64,000 nucleotides of DNA from Thamnidium elegans (taxonomy: Eukaryota; Mucoromycota; Mucoromycetes; Mucorales; Mucoraceae), in NCBI GenBank assembly GCA_025201345.1, contig JAIXMG010000013.1, forward strand, positions 620,001 to 684,000, in the 5' to 3' direction. The translations under genes and the position numbers were made by a program. Position 1 is the stretch's first letter. Every line of letters starts with the position of its first letter. Shown here piece after piece: positions 38,096 to 49,006 of the stretch. The notes below the pieces were generated by a model. It was not told where the DNA came from. It ran no database searches and worked only from the letters and a program-made list of their open reading frames with translations.

Positions 38096-39403
38096 ATGTT
38101 ATCGGTGCCACAACATTATCATCAGCAGCAACAGCAGCAGCAATTTGTACCTGAAATTGATACGAATGAAAGTAATTTCCGTGCTACCGAGAAAGACGAA
38201 GATTTCTATTTCCTTAGTCAACATCTAAATTCACCTGGATTGTTAATAGACGAACAAGAAAAAGAATATCCAGCAGATTATTTTAAAAATCCACCCACAC
38301 ATTTTGAAATAGCTAATAGAGCGTTTTATGCCACCATAAACAAATTTACGAGGCAAAGTTGTCCTGACGCCTCCAATCGTAGATCTCCTCCTTATTCATT
38401 TCTAGAAAATTGGCACTTACATAGTATTTATAGTAAATCACAACAAACATTACTAGGCATTACACCTGTTAGACCCTCTGTGTTATTATCCGGTGATGAC
38501 TTTATGTTTACCCCTCCTTTTATTCAACAAGATGATTTACAAGAAGAAGAAGAGGAAGAAGAAGAAGAAGAGGAATGTATTATGGATCAAGATTGGAATC
38601 AAATAGATGAAGTAAAACCCGAATTTTATACTCTAAGTCCTTGTCCTGATTCTAATGGTACTTTAAGTGGTTTATTATACGAAGAAGATGTATCATCTAC
38701 TCATGATAAACAGTTCGCTGATTATTGTAATCGTAATAGTCAAGAAAATATCTGGATGGAGAATGATGGATATAATGCCCATCATTTACCTATACATATT
38801 CAACGAAACGATGATTTACTATTGTTACAACATGATCAAGTGTTGCAACAGCAGCAACAACAACTACAAGAAGAAGAAGAAGAAGAGGAATTATATACTA
38901 CCGATTCATCTTCTTCTGATGAACAGCGTTGCAGTGAAGATGAAGAAGAAGAAGATAATAGTTTTAATTTAACTAACCTTTATGACTTGGAAGAAGACTC
39001 TAGTAGTAGTATTAAGCAAGATGTGGTACAACCTATTTCGGCTATGACTAGATCATCTTCCTTTTTAAGTCAAAAGTCATCTTCATCATCGGTTATGTCA
39101 TACCAATCCTTGGCTGATATTATGAATAGCAATTTATTAGAAGAAGAACGGAACAATAACAATTATGGTTCAACAACTATAAACAACAATCCGCAGTTAC
39201 CGATCGCTGATTTGACAAAGCAAGTTAATAGCTATGCACGGAATTATGATGATGATGTCGAAATGGGAGCACGACATAACGTTCGTACAACATCTGGACC
39301 ATTTATTTACATTGTTTATATTTGGCAATTCTTGGTATTATGGCTTAACAAATTGATATCTTGTGCAAGTAATCAACAAGAAGAAAGAGAGCCTTTACTA
39401 TAG
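38096..39403 (+). CDS. Acidic, low-complexity tail-anchored membrane protein, uncharacterised
   Basis: A single exon of 435 aa. It has Gln runs (residues 10-16 and about 253-259), Glu runs from GAA repeats (about 151-160 and 262-268), and many Ser clusters. Near the C-terminus a hydrophobic segment (FIYIVYIWQFLVLWL, about residues 402-416) is followed by about 19 residues ending EEREPLL. The layout suggests a tail-anchored protein with a long cytosolic acidic domain. The terminal EREPLL fits an acidic dileucine sorting signal for the vacuole or endosome. No catalytic domain is seen. The reading frame is intact across the tracts, so it is probably a real gene. Confidence 0.6.
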   Translation: MLSVPQHYHQQQQQQQFVPEIDTNESNFRATEKDEDFYFLSQHLNSPGLLIDEQEKEYPADYFKNPPTHFEIANRAFYATINKFTRQSCPDASNRRSPPYSFLENWHLHSIYSKSQQTLLGITPVRPSVLLSGDDFMFTPPFIQQDDLQEEEEEEEEEEECIMDQDWNQIDEVKPEFYTLSPCPDSNGTLSGLLYEEDVSSTHDKQFADYCNRNSQENIWMENDGYNAHHLPIHIQRNDDLLLLQHDQVLQQQQQQLQEEEEEEELYTTDSSSSDEQRCSEDEEEEDNSFNLTNLYDLEEDSSSSIKQDVVQPISAMTRSSSFLSQKSSSSSVMSYQSLADIMNSNLLEEERNNNNYGSTTINNNPQLPIADLTKQVNSYARNYDDDVEMGARHNVRTTSGPFIYIVYIWQFLVLWLNKLISCASNQQEEREPLL

Positions 39404-39535
39404 TTATATACCCCCCTTTTATCTCTAGTACTATACAATATAATAATTAATCACACATGTATATACAACTCAGTAAAAAATGAAATTAAAAAAAAAAAAA
39501 AGTTTTATTATTATTCCGTCTAAATTTTTTGTTTT

Positions 39536-40043
39536 TTACACCTCAGATTCAGGTTTGACAACCTTTTTAGCTTTAGCGGCTTCTCGTTCTTCTTCCTCCT
39601 CCTTTTCTAGCGCCTCCTTTTCTTCTTCTTCTAATAAAGCGTTAATTCTAGCTTGTTCTTCTAATTCTTCTTCCGTGAGTACTTTCTTTCCTTCTTCATC
39701 TACTTCTTTATTTTTTCTATCGTCGTCGTCTCTATCATCATCATCATCATCATCGTGGTGTTTACGGTGCTTATGGTGATCATCATCATCATCGTTATCA
39801 TCGTCGTCATCGTCGTGATGGTGATGTTTTTTAGGAATAACAGCTTCAGCAGATACATCATCTACAGCCTTATCTTGTGGCGCTACATCAGCATTGGAAT
39901 GAATACCAGTCTTAGCAGGAACTATGTTAAAAAGATATATTAATTAGAACTCATAAATTTTAATTTTAAATTTATTTATTTTTACGGGCAGCAACTAAAT
40001 GAGCACAAAATGCGAGGCAAACAGTAATAGCAATAAGTTTCAT
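39536..40043 (-). CDS. Secreted or ER-luminal His/Asp-rich protein
   Basis: Two exons, 40043-39986 and 39921-39536 (64-nt intron), give 147 aa. The start MKLIAITVCLAFCAHLVAA is a clear signal peptide, with likely cleavage after AA. Next comes a stretch with runs of His (HHHHD) and Asp, made by CAT/GAT repeats (39733-39832 on the plus strand). The C-terminal 50 residues are a charged helix (EEELEEQARINALLEEEE). The His/Asp block could bind divalent metals, and the rest may be a coiled coil. No family is recognised, and it is not in any longer-frame annotation because the repeat obscures it on the opposite strand. Function is inferred only from composition. Confidence 0.65.
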
Positions 40044-40200
40044 TATTTTTTTTAAAAAAAGTTAATTGTCCAAGTTCATTTAACGTTTCTCTCACTCTCT
40101 TTATATAATATATTAATATCCTATTTAAAGTAGCAAATATATAAATGATTCAAACAATCGTATTTTTATTTGTTTGAAGAAAAAAAAAATACGGGTTGGT

Positions 40201-41023
40201 TTACATATGAATAACTTCTCTCCAAAGAGGATCAGTTAAATAATGAATATTGTCAACACCAATACCCTTATTAACCAATTTACTGTTTAGAAAAAAAAAG
40301 GGGGGGGGGAGTTAATATTTAATAGTAAAGCAAATAAATAAATAAAAACTTACATGTCTTGTGTGCTCATTTTAAGGTAACCAATAGCAAGTGCATTTTC
40401 TTTACCTTCAGCCATAATAGCAACAACTGATCCAGCAGGTAAATCTGTATCCATACGTGCTCCCTTAGATGTCAAACCGGGGCACATGATATTTGCACCA
40501 GATAAAACGAATTTAATAGCACCGCGATCCACTTGTAATTTAGGAAGCATATCGGGATCTAATATCCAAAATAGTTGTTAGCTGTTGTATTGTAATAATA
40601 ATAATAAAGTATTACATTTATGCAATAATGCTAAAGTAGGGAAGAAAGGTCCATCGAAATGTTGAAAGAAGAGGATTTCGCCATTGACAGAGAGGAAAGT
40701 GATATGTTCGTGACTACAAGCGTTAAAAAAAAAAGGGTATCACTACAACGAAGAACTTATAAAGTATACAATACTATGTATTTTTACCCCTTGATTTGAA
40801 TAATAGGTGTCTTTTTAGGAAGCAACTCTTCTAAAACAGTTTCAATAGTAGGATATTGTTCACTCAACTTGGTACGAATATTACGTTGTACCGAAGACTT
40901 GAGTTGCGATTGTCCAGCAATATTTTCAGAGAAACTGAATCTGTTGAATAAATAATTATAGAATAGTTTAATAGCTTTATTCTCTTGTCACTATTTTTGA
41001 TTGCAACTTTACTTTTTAAACAT
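40201..41023 (-). CDS. TMA20: Translation machinery-associated protein TMA20 (MCT-1)
   Basis: Five exons (41023-41013, 40940-40788, 40713-40616, 40558-40354, 40282-40201) give 182 aa. The first coding exon has only 11 nt (ATG TTT AAA AA). The N-terminal DUF1947-like domain has MFKKFSFSENI and [17 protein letters not shown]. The PUA domain follows: [20 protein letters not shown]. The end is [13 protein letters not shown]. In eukaryotes MCT-1/Tma20 pairs with DENR/Tma22 to recycle 40S subunits and promote reinitiation. The chain agrees with MCT-1 along its whole length. Confidence 0.95.
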
Positions 41024-42185
41024 TTTATGCTGATGGTTTTTTAAATAAAACTATGTAAAAAGGAACACAGTTTGAAAAATATTATATGTTTGAAAAAAAA
41101 AAAAAAAAAAAAAAAAAAATGGGAAACTGAAAACGCAGTCCTTTGTCAATGACTCTTGTTGACGCGAGCGGGTAACAATACTAATGGTTCAAAAAAGGAA
41201 ATAATGCAAGCCTTTTAAAAAAAAAAAAAAAAAAGTCTGCTTTTTTTGCCCGTACTTTTATTAAAACGAAGTCAAAGGTAAAGACTAATGCTGTGGATAC
41301 AACTATTTAAAAAGCAATAGACGAGCATAATGTTTTTGGTTTCAGGATGTTATAAACGTCTTGTTGTCGCATAGAATTTCTTTCATTTGGAATATCATTT
41401 ACAAACACATAGTTTTCTTCATAGCAAACCGTGTTTTTTTTTTGTCAAAGTGCATGGTGAACTGGCCTAACTCAGATATAGATCTAGGAACATGAAAAGA
41501 GCATCATTCTGTAACTAATCAGATAGAGTCCGGCGGCACAGTGTCTTCAACAACAGTGTTGAGCCCAATTAAGGAAATAAATTGTCAATAAATGGAAAGT
41601 TCAAAAAGCATTGGGGGGTTTTTTTTTTAAATACCATGGAAATAACCTGTATCTATTCGTATTTTTTTTTTTTTATAATAATGCTGGTGTGAAAAGCTGG
41701 TGCGCTTACTCCTTTTTTTTTATGAAACGTCACCATGTAAATCGACTGTAAAATTAATTTATGCATACAACCTACTTCCAAAAAGTTAGAACATTTTGGC
41801 TGAAATACTTAAAGCATCCGTTGGATGGGGCGGACAGGGTTATCTTCCTTTATCAGCAATAGTATGAGAGGCAGTGGGTCAGACACAACAATATAAGCGG
41901 CAACAATAATGTTAATATAAAAAAAAATAGTGTTCCTTTTTTTTTGCGCTATTATATGGTAAGAATACATAGTATATATATATACACTGATGACTTGTAT
42001 GAATGTAGTACTTATGGTTAAAATTGTGGCCAAAATTGTAACTCTTTGTTTTTGCGGAGTAACTAAAAAGGCTGATTAAATTGGCCCCTTATTTTTTATG
42101 TTATTGGTCAACAATTTAATTATTTTCATTCCTCTCTTACTCTTACTCTTACTCTCTCTCTCTCTCTTATTTACTTTTCTTTAAA
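41024..42185. other. Divergent intergenic region TMA20 / NVJ2-like
   Basis: 1.16 kb with A and T runs (41094-41119, 41218-41234). Just before the NVJ2-like start codon is a CTCTTA/CT repeat (about 42130-42180), as in a pyrimidine-rich fungal leader. No gene is seen; the frame at 41809-42033 on the minus strand has no motif. Confidence 0.45.
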
Positions 42186-44705
42186 ATGATACATATTAAA
42201 GAGGTTATAGCAGTTTACTTGGCAGGAGGAATTACATTTATACCTATCGTTCTTTTTATAATCTATATAACTTCTTCTTCAACTATTATTAATAATAGTG
42301 ATAATAATAAAGAAGAAAGAACTAAAAACGCATATACTGAACAGGGAAAAAAAGGATGGATTCAGTTAACAAAAATATATAAACCAAAAGGATCATCCGA
42401 ATCTAATGTAGCAGTATTTATGTCAGGAATTCAATCATATGTTCAAGGATCAAAACGTCAAAAAGAACACGTATTTGCCGAACTAAAGTGTGGAGCACTA
42501 TTTATTTATGAGACTAATCAGCTCAATGAAGATTGTAAAATAATTATCCCTATTCATAATTACAATGTTTCTATATATCCCGAAAATCATCAAGATCATG
42601 ATATCTTTGGTAGATCGATTGCTTTAAAACTTACACCTAAAAAAGAAATTGAAGATACTACTAGTAGTAATATGGAGATTTTATTAAAAGGTGGCGATGC
42701 TTCTTCACCTTATTTAACTTCCAATAATGAGCTGTTTATTAGTTGTGCTAGGCCTGTAGATAAAGAAGATTGGTATTTTGGACTGTTGGCAGCTACAAAT
42801 ATGATGTCTGAATCACCTAGTCATGTAGAAATGATGGATATTACACACTTTGATCTTGCTGCAATGCAAACTTTGATATCAACCGTTCAACAAGACGCAG
42901 AGTACCGCGAGGTACAGTGGTTAAATGCTATTTTAGGAAGACTATTTTTAGGCATGTACAAGACAGAAGAAATGAGAGATTATTTTCAAGAAAAGATTTC
43001 TAAAAAGACACAAAAGATAAAGCGACCTAGTTTTTTAGGTGAAATATCAGTTCAAAGCGTAGATATTGGTAATTCAATCCCTTTTGTAACACAACCTAAA
43101 CTACTTTCCCTGACTCCAGAAGGAGATCTTACGGCGGAGGCTACGGTTCATTATGCAGGTGGTTTACAAGTCGTGATACAAACAGACTTTAATTGGAATT
43201 ATTCTTCCCTGATGAAACCCATACGTGTTCCCCTCGTCTTATCGGTCACTCTTAAAAAGTTATCTGGTAAACTCTTATTGAAAGTAAAGCCTCCTCCTAC
43301 AAACAGGTATTGGGTTGCGTTTTATGAAATGCCTGTCATGGATTGGGAGATCACACCCATCGTCTCTGATAAACAAATTCGTTTATCCATGGTAACAAAT
43401 GCAATTCAATCTAAAATTCGCGAATTTATGTTGGAAAATGTGGTACTTCCTAATATGGATGATTTTGCTTTTTGTCCTTCTGGTGGAAAAGGTGGTATAT
43501 TTGGTGAACGCGTGCCTAAACCAAGCTCCCCAAAGGAGTCCTTTTTCTCCTCTTCTGAACCTACTACTGTTTCTTTATCTGCAACTGCTATGGATTTCGA
43601 TATGCTTGGAAATAAAATCAATCATACTGTTATACCTCCAAAAGTGGTCGTTACAAATCATCCGCAAGATACGTTTGACTCACTTAATAATTCGTTACTA
43701 AAGCCTCCTACGCGTAGAACTGAATCTCTTGGTACCTTGGATTCTTCCATACTAGTCGATCAATCTATTAATAATCGCCACACTAAACCTAATTTTCCCC
43801 CCAATGTTCAACATTTGGCTGCAACTATTGCGGGGCAAAGATTAAGAGGGTATTCTAATCCTGATATCATTCACCGAAAGAATCAAAATGATGACAGTAG
43901 TAGTTTTAGTAATAACAGTGAAAAGCTTTTAGTAGATGAAAAAGAAGTATTACCAGCAGTAGAAGAAACTCCTGTATCTACGCCGTCCTTTACTCGTCGA
44001 TTATCTTCTAATCTTGCCGGTTTTCGTAAGAAATCACCGCAGCAAGATATTGCTGTTGTTGCTGTTGCTGAAGAAACATTTACGGAACAGCCTAAATCTT
44101 ATTTACCTGAAGAAAACATCGATACTAAAGAAGTAATTATCGCAGATGATGTAAAAGATAAAAAGGAGAAAGTAGTAGCACAACAAGAAGGAACGATGGA
44201 ACAAATATCTTTACAAAATACACTTGAACGTTATGATGATACGATTTCAATTACTTCCAATAAATCATCTGCAAATAGTACAAACCATCGTAATTTACTT
44301 TCCAAGTTTACAAATAATGTAATTAGCCACAAGATATCGTCAACGTCCAGTGTCAAGATCAGTAACAAGAAGACAGCGTTGTATAATATAGCGGGTAATA
44401 TATTTAACAAGAAAGGTACCAACAAAGTAACCAAAGAAATGAAAGATGAAAGAAACCGAGAATTACAGGAATCACATAATAGAAAGATGATGAGTTTGTT
44501 TATAAATAATGAACCAGCACTACAACAGAAACAACCTCCTCCTTTACCACCTCGACGTAATATACCAGTAGTTGCATCTTTAAGTTCTTTATCGTCAGAT
44601 GAAGATGAAGAAGAAGCTTCTTCGCCTATTGAACAGGTTCATACAGGGTTTAAACAGCAAACCGAAGTTTTTATTGTAAATCAAGAACACGGACTTTCTA
44701 TATAA
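42186..44705 (+). CDS. NVJ2: NVJ2-like lipid-transfer protein (TM, PH-like, SMP domains)
   Basis: One exon, 839 aa. An N-terminal membrane segment (residues about 12-30, LAGGITFIPIVLFIIYIT) is followed by a PH-like region (about 85-200, EHVFAELKCGALFIYET). The SMP domain spans about 240-430, with WLNAILGRLFLGMYKTE, IPFVTQPKLLSLTPEGDL and VAFYEMPVMDWEITP. The C-terminal 400 residues are disordered, Ser- and Asn-rich, and contain PPPLPPRR. The family transfers ceramide or other lipids at ER contact sites (nucleus-vacuole junction in yeast, TEX2 in animals). SMP-class ligand binding is inferred from the domain. The TM plus PH plus SMP order supports Nvj2 rather than the Mdm12/Mmm1 proteins. Confidence 0.88.
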   Translation: MIHIKEVIAVYLAGGITFIPIVLFIIYITSSSTIINNSDNNKEERTKNAYTEQGKKGWIQLTKIYKPKGSSESNVAVFMSGIQSYVQGSKRQKEHVFAELKCGALFIYETNQLNEDCKIIIPIHNYNVSIYPENHQDHDIFGRSIALKLTPKKEIEDTTSSNMEILLKGGDASSPYLTSNNELFISCARPVDKEDWYFGLLAATNMMSESPSHVEMMDITHFDLAAMQTLISTVQQDAEYREVQWLNAILGRLFLGMYKTEEMRDYFQEKISKKTQKIKRPSFLGEISVQSVDIGNSIPFVTQPKLLSLTPEGDLTAEATVHYAGGLQVVIQTDFNWNYSSLMKPIRVPLVLSVTLKKLSGKLLLKVKPPPTNRYWVAFYEMPVMDWEITPIVSDKQIRLSMVTNAIQSKIREFMLENVVLPNMDDFAFCPSGGKGGIFGERVPKPSSPKESFFSSSEPTTVSLSATAMDFDMLGNKINHTVIPPKVVVTNHPQDTFDSLNNSLLKPPTRRTESLGTLDSSILVDQSINNRHTKPNFPPNVQHLAATIAGQRLRGYSNPDIIHRKNQNDDSSSFSNNSEKLLVDEKEVLPAVEETPVSTPSFTRRLSSNLAGFRKKSPQQDIAVVAVAEETFTEQPKSYLPEENIDTKEVIIADDVKDKKEKVVAQQEGTMEQISLQNTLERYDDTISITSNKSSANSTNHRNLLSKFTNNVISHKISSTSSVKISNKKTALYNIAGNIFNKKGTNKVTKEMKDERNRELQESHNRKMMSLFINNEPALQQKQPPPLPPRRNIPVVASLSSLSSDEDEEEASSPIEQVHTGFKQQTEVFIVNQEHGLSI

Positions 44706-44799
44706 TAAAAAAATGTTTGAATTTGTAATTATTTTATTGAAAAAAAAAAATTGTATATATATATGATAATATGGTATATGATAATAATAATGATGAGAT

Positions 44800-46074
44800 T
44801 TAACGAGTGTGGTTATGCAATTTTTTGAGGTTTGGAGATGGTTGAGGAGCAGGCCATGATACGGCATCTACAGGGATAAATTTTTTGGAATACCACTGTT
44901 GATTCATCATGGCTGGTATAATTTTACCATGTAGGCTTTTATGGTTTGAATCGTGCTGAATGAGTATGGTAGGAATATGATTGTACTGTTCTTGTTCAAA
45001 CTCTAGTAGAGCTTGTTCAAGTATATGGTCTAGGTTATTTAAATTACATGATGATTTTTTGTTTTTTAAGTTGATGAGTTCTTGTTTATGACCAAGTTTT
45101 AATTTGTTCAAGTGGTCTATGTGGTTTGAATTTAATTGTGATATTTGTGTGGCGTGATCTAGTTTTAGTTTATTAAGCAATTCCTGATGTGAATGTATGT
45201 TTTGATTGATTTCAATTGTGAGTGTTGTATATCTTTCTAGTTTCTTTTTAAAATCATCTTCCTGTATCTTAGTATAAAATATGTTTTTTAGCCTACAGAT
45301 TTTTTTTTTTTTTTTTTTTTTTTATTTGTTATTTACCTCAAGTTGAGTTTTTAATTTCTCGATGCTTTCTTTATTTGTAATTCGATCAGAAGAGTTTGTT
45401 ACTTGTAATAAATCAATTACATCAGTTGAAAGATTCTACATAAATAAATAAATTGCATTCATAAATTGCTTTCTTTTCTTTTATATGTTATGTCTACCTT
45501 TATCTCTTTATTTACAAGCGTCAATTTAGTCTCGATTGTCGCCTTTTTTAATAATTGAAGCTCCAATTCTTTTGTTCCAATTAATTTCTTTTTTAAAGCT
45601 ATTATTTCTTGTGTTTGCTTTTGAATTAAACTCTCGTCGTCTATTTTCTATTTAATTTTTTTTAAAAAAGTTAGCATATACACGAAAAAAAAAAAAAAAA
45701 AGGGTTGAGACTACAGTAAAAAAATATACCTGTTGTCTTAATCTCTCCAGATCTTGCTTCAATTGAGTTAATGGTGACTTGCGAAGAGTTATATTATTGT
45801 TGTTATTCTTGGCAGGAACTGTTTTAATATTCATTTTTTGTTTTGGAAGATAGAAAGAAGAAAGGTTCTTGTTATTTATTATTGCTCGCTTATTATAGTT
45901 TTTTTCTTCCTGAGCCCTACGTGAACATGTTGTCGAAAATAATCTAGACTTGTTATTGTTTTTATTATCGTCTAATTTGGTAAGTGTCACAGTAACATCT
46001 GTTGTAATATGACGATTTGGAATAGGTATTAGTGAAATTTGGTTATTTTTCCTTCTTTGTTCTTTATTAAGCAT
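44800..46074 (-). CDS. Coiled-coil protein, uncharacterised
   Basis: Four exons (46074-45730, 45647-45498, 45435-45337, 45261-44800) give 351 aa. The N-terminal 95 residues are basic and Asn-rich. From residue 96 to about 270 the sequence is one long heptad-type coiled coil (LKQDLERLRQQ, IALKKKLIGTKELELQLL, LNKLKLDHATQISQLNSNHIDHL). The last 80 residues are not coiled and end SPNLKKLHNHTR. Intron 3 holds a long poly-T run. No known family is recognised; a structural or tethering role is a guess. It is convergent with the NVJ2-like gene, with 94 bp between stops. Confidence 0.6.
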
Positions 46075-46951
46075 AATAACAACAAGTATTATGTAACTAT
46101 TTTACAGTTAAAATTGTGGGTATAAAAAAATAAAAAAAAGAGAGAGAGGGAACAAAAAAAGCCATCTTTTTTTTTTGTTATTTGTTTATATTTATTTTAA
46201 AGAATGATAAACATCACTTTTATTCCAGGAGAGAGGATCATTCTCTATATATAAAGAATTAAGGGATCATATATACTACATAAATATCTCTACTGCGGAA
46301 CCGTATTACCGTTTATTCTCTCCCCCTCCCTCTTTTTATTATTATTTTTATTATTATTATTGTGCGTGTTTATTTTATTTGTAATTGCTTAAATTATCTG
46401 TATTCTATCGTTCGAATGCAAAGTTAATAAGAGGAAGAAGAAAAAACGTCAGGTATAAATAGAATCTATCTCAAAACAAATATGCCTACTCCTACTTTTT
46501 TTTTTCTCGCGTCTCTCTCTTTTACTTTGTCAAAATGAAAAGAGTATCAAAAATGCACTACCATAAAGAGAGGTCCAAGCTTTCGATTTATGCTGCGGGA
46601 TTTTATATAGTTTGAGAAAAATAAGGAACTACATCATAAACCAAGTTCTATATACAAGAAAAATGTTGCCAAGAACACAATATATTGGTACCCTGCCTCT
46701 CATTATAAATAAAGAGTAAATTAAACCCTAGTATATGCGGGGATCGTTGTTTATATATATTCATATATACTAACGTACTTGATTTATAAGACTCTTAGTT
46801 TGAAACATAAACTAATTCTAGAGTCACTATTTTATACACGAGAAACAACAACCTACCTTATATAACTTTATAAGGAAATGTGTGTCTACTGTTATGAGAT
46901 GTCAATAAGGAGTGATGCATAAAAAAATTCTCGGAAATAAATTTTTATTAT
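46075..46951. other. Gap between coiled-coil gene and Chs4-like gene 3' end
   Basis: 877 bp of AT-rich sequence with TTA repeats (about 46337-46362). No gene recognised. Confidence 0.5.
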
Positions 46952-48889
46952 TTATGTGACAGTTAACATGGCAACATGATTTCCTTCAATCATTTCTACT
47001 GCACCTTTATGCCCTAACGCAGCTGATTTCTTAAACCATATTTTTGCTTCTTCTTTTGACTTCTGGTTGATTCCAATTCCTCTATATACATATATTCCTA
47101 TTAAAAAATAGGCTTTGGCAATTGTCCATCTATCGGCAAATTGAGAGGAAGCAGCTTTTCTTGCCCAAAGGTAAGCTTCACGATCGGATTGGGGTAAAAT
47201 ACCTGATGAGCCAGTGAGATACCAACTAGATAATGCTAATGCTGCATCTGCGTTACCTTGCTCAGCAGCTCTTGTATACCAGTAAACAGAAAGAGCGTCA
47301 TCTACTTCAACAGGACCACCTACTTCGTACAATTCACCTAATTTCACTTGACTAGGAAGGTATTCTAATTGAGCTGCTTCGTGTAGCAACTCTAGCGCAT
47401 AAGGTATGTCTGCAATCAATGCAGCATTATCTGAAAATTCTTCCATAAATTGAAACAGAGCCAGTACATACAACGCATGAGGATTTTGAGTACTTGCTAA
47501 TGCTGCAGCTCGTTGCAGCCATGTGATGGCTTCTCGAATATTTACCGCTTGTCCGCAAAAGCCACGTAATAAAATAACACCTAGTTTATACATACTGGCT
47601 ACATGAGATAAATTGGCTGCTTTGCGATAAAATACCATGGCTCGGTTGTAATCTCGTTTGGTACCTACACCGATTTCATAACATACTGCGGCTCGATATG
47701 TTGATTCGATATGGTTTTGTTTGGATGCGTGAATGTAAAGTGAAAAGGCCCTTTCGCGATCGACTCTTAAACCTAACCCGCCCACGCCGTAACAGTTTGC
47801 TAATAAGAATTGGGCATCGCCGTCGGTGTTGTGTCCTACGGCACCTATCGCTAGTTTCTTTAAAATCTTTTGTGCTTCCAGTACAAGGACTTGGTCTAGA
47901 ATCAAATCACCCGTTTTTTTCTTTTTGCGTAGTTCTTGTTGACTGTATCGTGTGTTTACAGGCGGGGTTCCGGGGATAGGCGACTCGGTAATAAAAACAG
48001 TGGTCTCGCCTTGACAGGCGGTGTCCATTAAAATACGGCACAAGTCTAGTTTTTTACGGCGGTCTCGCATCGAATGAACCCTTTTTTTTAGCGAATGGAC
48101 TTGTTCGACTGTGGTTGGTGTCGGCCAATCTTCTGTTATAGATGAAATGGTATTTGTTCTGGAACAAACGGAAGTACCGGCTTGGATATTTGATAACTTT
48201 AATTTACGCGCAAAAGATGACCTACTATCGGCTGTATGGGTGGTAATGCTTCTCGATAACGTTTTGGAGGTGTTGACTTGTTTGGGGCTATCGATGGTTT
48301 GGAAAGTAGGTAGACTTTGATATAGTGATGGCGTGTTTGGTCGATACAATCCTGAGAATTCGTCAAAGAACCATTGGCTACTACTTTGCATATTGGATCT
48401 GTCACGATACTCGGTACTAAAAATTTCGGAGGGGTCTACTGTACGGTTAGGGTAATCGTGCTCAAGTGAAAGCCGTTCTATGATTGGAAGTTCCTTTTCA
48501 GCTAAATATTCCTCTTCTTTAAAGATTCCCTCTTTTTCGCTGTTTTCTTCCTTTGGTGGTAATGGTGGCGGCGCAGGTGAAGCGTCTGGTGAAGCGTCTG
48601 GTGAAGCAGGAGGTGATAGCGTTTGAGGCGGAGCAGCAAGTGGTTTACGTAACCTAATAGCTTCTTTCTCTTTCAAAAACTCGTCTTCTTCTTCTTTTAA
48701 CATTTCTTCTTCTTGTTCCATCGCTAAAATAACTTCCTGGATTAATTCGGGTAATGGTTTACAGGTTGAGTCTTGTTCATGGTGTGTTTCTGTCTTTTTT
48801 TTAGACTTTATTGAAAACTTCTTTCTGTTCTTTTTTATTATAACTGGTGGAGGTTCAGTCTCAACAAGTGGTGGTAAAATAGGTGCCAT
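46952..48889 (-). CDS. Sel1-repeat protein, Skt5/Chs4-like chitin synthase activator
   Basis: One exon, 645 aa. The N-terminal half is disordered and rich in Pro, Ser and Glu, with an SPDASPDASPAPPPLPPK-type tract. The C-terminal half (about 340-635) is a series of Sel1-like repeats, such as DAQFLLANCYGVGGLGLRVD, AVCYEIGVGTKRDYNRAMVF, and SYWYLTG-type turns, ending AKIWFKKSAALGHKGAVEMI. This arrangement matches Skt5/Chs4/ShcA proteins that activate and localise class IV chitin synthase at the bud neck or septum. The final residues are NHVAMLTVT, so a CAAX prenylation box as in yeast Chs4 is absent. A GA repeat (48979-49005) lies in the 5' leader. Confidence 0.82.
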   Translation of the reverse strand: MAPILPPLVETEPPPVIIKKNRKKFSIKSKKKTETHHEQDSTCKPLPELIQEVILAMEQEEEMLKEEEDEFLKEKEAIRLRKPLAAPPQTLSPPASPDASPDASPAPPPLPPKEENSEKEGIFKEEEYLAEKELPIIERLSLEHDYPNRTVDPSEIFSTEYRDRSNMQSSSQWFFDEFSGLYRPNTPSLYQSLPTFQTIDSPKQVNTSKTLSRSITTHTADSRSSFARKLKLSNIQAGTSVCSRTNTISSITEDWPTPTTVEQVHSLKKRVHSMRDRRKKLDLCRILMDTACQGETTVFITESPIPGTPPVNTRYSQQELRKKKKTGDLILDQVLVLEAQKILKKLAIGAVGHNTDGDAQFLLANCYGVGGLGLRVDRERAFSLYIHASKQNHIESTYRAAVCYEIGVGTKRDYNRAMVFYRKAANLSHVASMYKLGVILLRGFCGQAVNIREAITWLQRAAALASTQNPHALYVLALFQFMEEFSDNAALIADIPYALELLHEAAQLEYLPSQVKLGELYEVGGPVEVDDALSVYWYTRAAEQGNADAALALSSWYLTGSSGILPQSDREAYLWARKAASSQFADRWTIAKAYFLIGIYVYRGIGINQKSKEEAKIWFKKSAALGHKGAVEMIEGNHVAMLTVT

Positions 48890-48975
48890 TTAATATATAT
48901 AAAGAAAGAAAAAAAAAAGAAAAAAGTAAATATAAAAAAAAAACTACCAAGAGAGTAAGGTCATTAATTCGGTTC

Positions 48976-49006
<31 letters not shown>

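Noticed and set aside
42186..44705. Mmm1 or Mdm12 (ERMES SMP protein)
   Set aside because: A PH-like region between the membrane segment and SMP domain and the long disordered tail fit Nvj2/TEX2 instead.
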